16,019 nucleotides of DNA from positions 1-16,019 of the forward strand of contig DGUE01000036.1 in NCBI GenBank assembly GCA_002393895.1, given 5' to 3'. Origin of the DNA: Bacteroidales bacterium UBA4318 (GTDB lineage Bacteria > Bacteroidota > Bacteroidia > Bacteroidales > UBA932). The translations under genes and the position numbers were made by a program. The notes below the pieces were generated by a model. That model searched no databases and had not been told where the DNA came from. It saw only the letters and a list, made by a program, of their open reading frames with translations. Below, one piece after another: positions 13,806 to 16,019 of the stretch; within the stretch, counting starts at the first letter, position 1; every line of letters begins with the position of its first letter.

Positions 13806-16019
13806 TTATTTTAAAAAAGATTCAACACACTCTGCTTTCAGGGAGCAGTTGCCCACGGAAAAACGGAAAGCACCCTTCTCCAAATGCCATTTTCCATCCT
13901 GTCCTACGAATGCAAGCTCGTCTGCAGGAATGCTGAAACTTACCGTCTTGCTTTCTCCCGGGAGGAGATCAACCTTGGTGAAGGCACGCAGTCTCCGCAC
14001 ATCGGGGACCATGCTTGCCACAATATCGCTGCTGTATAGAAGCACTGCTTCCTTGCCAGCCATCGATCCGGTATTGGTAACGGTCACCTCAAAATCAAGC
14101 ATATCGCCAGATTTGAACTCCAGCTTACTGCATTTGAAACCAGAATACTCAAAGGTCGTGTAGCTTAGGCCGAAGCCAAAGGGCCACTGAACATCCATCA
14201 CAGCATCGTAGTTGTACTCCCCTTCCATTGTTTCTACATTCTCGGATACCTTATAGTCGTAGGTGTACAGAGCGTTGACATGCTTAGGATAAGTGAACGG
14301 AAGTTTTCCGCTGAAGTTCGTATCACCTGCAAGCAGTTCGGCAAGGGCGTCGCCGCCATAATTGCTCGGGAGCATAACGTCCACAACTGCATTTGCCAAA
14401 GGCTCCACATCGCCGATCACGCGCGGGCGGCCTTCATTAAGAACGAGAACAATAGGCTTTCCAGTGGCGGCAAGCGCCTTGAGCAGGTCTTTCTGATTGA
14501 CCGACAGATTGAGATCGTCGATATTGCCTGGGGTCTCGCAGTAGCTGTTTTCCCCAAGACAAGCAACTACAGCATCCACATTACGGGCAGCAGAAACCGC
14601 AGCAGGAATATTCACATTAATCTCTTCCTGCCATTTGTAACGCTCCTGGCTGAATTCCATTCCTGCAACATAACGCACCTTGTCTTTGCCGAATTTATTT
14701 GCGAGAGCCTCATATATGGTATTGAAGCGACCCACATACACAGGATCGTCCGTCCCCTGCCAAGTGTAGGTCCAGCCACCGCTCAGAGTGCGCATGGAAT
14801 TGCCGCACGGGCCCGTCACAAGTATGCGAGCCCCCTTCCTGAGCGGAAGGATTCCGTCGTTTTTGAGCAGAACTTCGCTTTCGAGTGCAGCCTCGTATGC
14901 CTGTGCCTCGTATTCTGCACATGCAAAATTGTAGGATTTCCCAGTATCCCAGGTGGGATTGTCAAACAAGCCCAGACGGTACTTGAGCCGCAGTACACGG
15001 CGCACGGCATCATCTATCCTGCTCATGGGTATCAGTTTCTCCTGCACCGCAGCCTTGAGATCAGCGCAGCATAGAGTGTCGTAAGGATCCATCACCATGT
15101 CAATTCCGGCATTGATTGCCTGTGCAAGAGCATCCTTGCGGTCTGCAGCAATGTGCTCGCGGGTAAAGAGGTTGTTGACGTCCGCCCAGTCAGTCACCAT
15201 CATGCCATCCCAATTCAGACCTTCCTTGAGCCAGTCGGTGAGCAGCATTTTGCTGGCATGGACCGGCATCCCGTTCACGCTGGCAGAGTTCACCATCACG
15301 CTGAGCGCCCCTGCTTCGATGCACTCTTTGAATGGGCGGAAATACTTCTCACGCATGTCATGCTCGGCAAGGATGGCCGGAGTACGGTCTTTGCCACTGA
15401 AGGGAGCTCCGTAAGCCATATAATGCTTGAGGCAAGCCGCCACTCCCTCTTCCTGGATCGCCTTGGTCTCGGCAACAGCCATTTCAGACTGCACCAGGCA
15501 GTCCTCGCCGAAACTTTCCCATGCACGGGACCAGCGTGGGTCGCGCCCCAGGTCCATCACTGGAGAGAAAGTCCAGGGGCACATCGCAGCGCGGGTTTCA
15601 TATGCCAATACCATTCCCATATTTGCAGCATGGCGGATATCAAAGGTCGCGGCGATGTTAATTTCCTGTGGAAACATAGTTGCTTCTGCGATGTAGGTCG
15701 CTCCATGTATCATATCCAGCCCGTAAATCATCGGAATGCCTATGTATTTCATCGAAGCCTCCTGCAGTCCGGAAATAAGCTCTTCTGTAAAGGCACGGCT
15801 CTGGGCCTCTTTTTTATATACATTAAGGATGGATCCTATCTTCCAACGTCCGAACACACTCTCCATCTTGGCTTCGTCCAGCCCTTCCGAGTTGGTTACA
15901 AGGTCGATGTTCAGTTGGACCATCTGGCCAATCTTGGTGTCCAGGTCCATTCCTTTCAGGGTCTTCTCGACCCTGGCTTCAAGGGCTTTGTCTACAGGAA
16001 TCGCAGGCTTTACACCCGT
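13806..16019 (-). CDS. Glycoside hydrolase family 3 beta-glucosidase-type enzyme (5' end cut off)
   Basis: The reading frame stays open through the last base of the window, so the gene continues beyond it. At least 737 residues are visible; the ATG at 15950 is internal. The first residues, VKPAIPVDKALEARVEKTLK, are the normal lead-in to the GH3 barrel. Numbered from that internal ATG, the GH3 pattern is GRDPRWSRAWESFGED (135-150), CLKHYM (173-178) and the catalytic nucleophile Asp254 in MMVTDWADV. The second domain carries ACLGENSYCETPG, where the acid/base Glu is expected. A fibronectin-III-like domain ends the protein (~625-714). Such enzymes remove beta-linked glucose or related sugars from oligosaccharides and are usually exported; the signal peptide would lie outside the window. 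The exact sugar is not readable. No separate terminator is seen before the trp promoter. Confidence 0.93.
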   Translation of the reverse strand, partial: TGVKPAIPVDKALEARVEKTLKGMDLDTKIGQMVQLNIDLVTNSEGLDEAKMESVFGRWKIGSILNVYKKEAQSRAFTEELISGLQEASMKYIGIPMIYGLDMIHGATYIAEATMFPQEINIAATFDIRHAANMGMVLAYETRAAMCPWTFSPVMDLGRDPRWSRAWESFGEDCLVQSEMAVAETKAIQEEGVAACLKHYMAYGAPFSGKDRTPAILAEHDMREKYFRPFKECIEAGALSVMVNSASVNGMPVHASKMLLTDWLKEGLNWDGMMVTDWADVNNLFTREHIAADRKDALAQAINAGIDMVMDPYDTLCCADLKAAVQEKLIPMSRIDDAVRRVLRLKYRLGLFDNPTWDTGKSYNFACAEYEAQAYEAALESEVLLKNDGILPLRKGARILVTGPCGNSMRTLSGGWTYTWQGTDDPVYVGRFNTIYEALANKFGKDKVRYVAGMEFSQERYKWQEEINVNIPAAVSAARNVDAVVACLGENSYCETPGNIDDLNLSVNQKDLLKALAATGKPIVLVLNEGRPRVIGDVEPLANAVVDVMLPSNYGGDALAELLAGDTNFSGKLPFTYPKHVNALYTYDYKVSENVETMEGEYNYDAVMDVQWPFGFGLSYTTFEYSGFKCSKLEFKSGDMLDFEVTVTNTGSMAGKEAVLLYSSDIVASMVPDVRRLRAFTKVDLLPGESKTVSFSIPADELAFVGQDGKWHLEKGAFRFSVGNCSLKAECVESFLK

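Overview
The window looks like the chromosome of a gut-type member of the Bacteroidales. The evidence is a fimbrillin/BACON-style surface lipoprotein, several promoter-like TAnnTTTG (-7) boxes of the Bacteroidota type, almost no Shine-Dalgarno sequences, a membrane-anchored LytTR regulator, a stand-alone TrpB2, and a family 3 glycosidase. I cannot name the genus. The split glycine decarboxylase (gcvPA + gcvPB) argues against Bacteroides itself as I remember it.

Layout, left to right. A short XRE/HigA-like HTH gene on the + strand (53-352) is followed by a bidirectional hairpin. It faces a large surface lipoprotein gene on the - strand (514-3345). A 53-residue small gene (3358-3519) lies 12 nt upstream of the lipoprotein gene and is read with it. 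Upstream of this pair are four copies of a ~28-nt hairpin repeat (3541-3679), a -7 box (3710-3717), and a symmetric set of three GTTATYAAC sites spaced exactly 21 bp apart (3756-3808).

From 10538 down to 3818 runs a tight seven-gene - strand unit: an unknown ~161-aa gene, gcvT, gcvH, gcvPA, gcvPB, a secreted glycerophosphodiesterase-like lipoprotein and a beta-propeller-like lipoprotein. Gaps are at most 6 nt and four junctions overlap. The first part is a complete glycine cleavage module (T, H and split P proteins; the L protein is not here). The last two genes act outside the cytoplasm and have no obvious biochemical link to glycine. A short arginase-like gene (10583-11191, +) diverges from the unit across ~45 bp carrying two outward-facing -7 boxes.

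The arginase-like gene overlaps tail-to-tail with a gene for a four-TM LytTR transcription factor (11178-11993, -). The upstream region of that gene carries six CGTCAC-type sites around its own predicted promoter, which suggests autoregulation. Next comes trpB2 (12251-13615, -). It is preceded by a textbook-like tryptophan attenuator: a 17-residue leader peptide with three consecutive Trp codons, a hairpin overlapping the peptide's end, and an intrinsic terminator with a U-run. The right edge holds a GH3 beta-glucosidase-type gene whose 5' end is cut off by the window.

The points most worth a second look are the Trp attenuator, the three-site dyad at 3756-3808, the transcribed hairpin-repeat leader with its small gene, and the site-rich LytTR promoter. 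I saw no rRNA, tRNA, transposase or CRISPR array.
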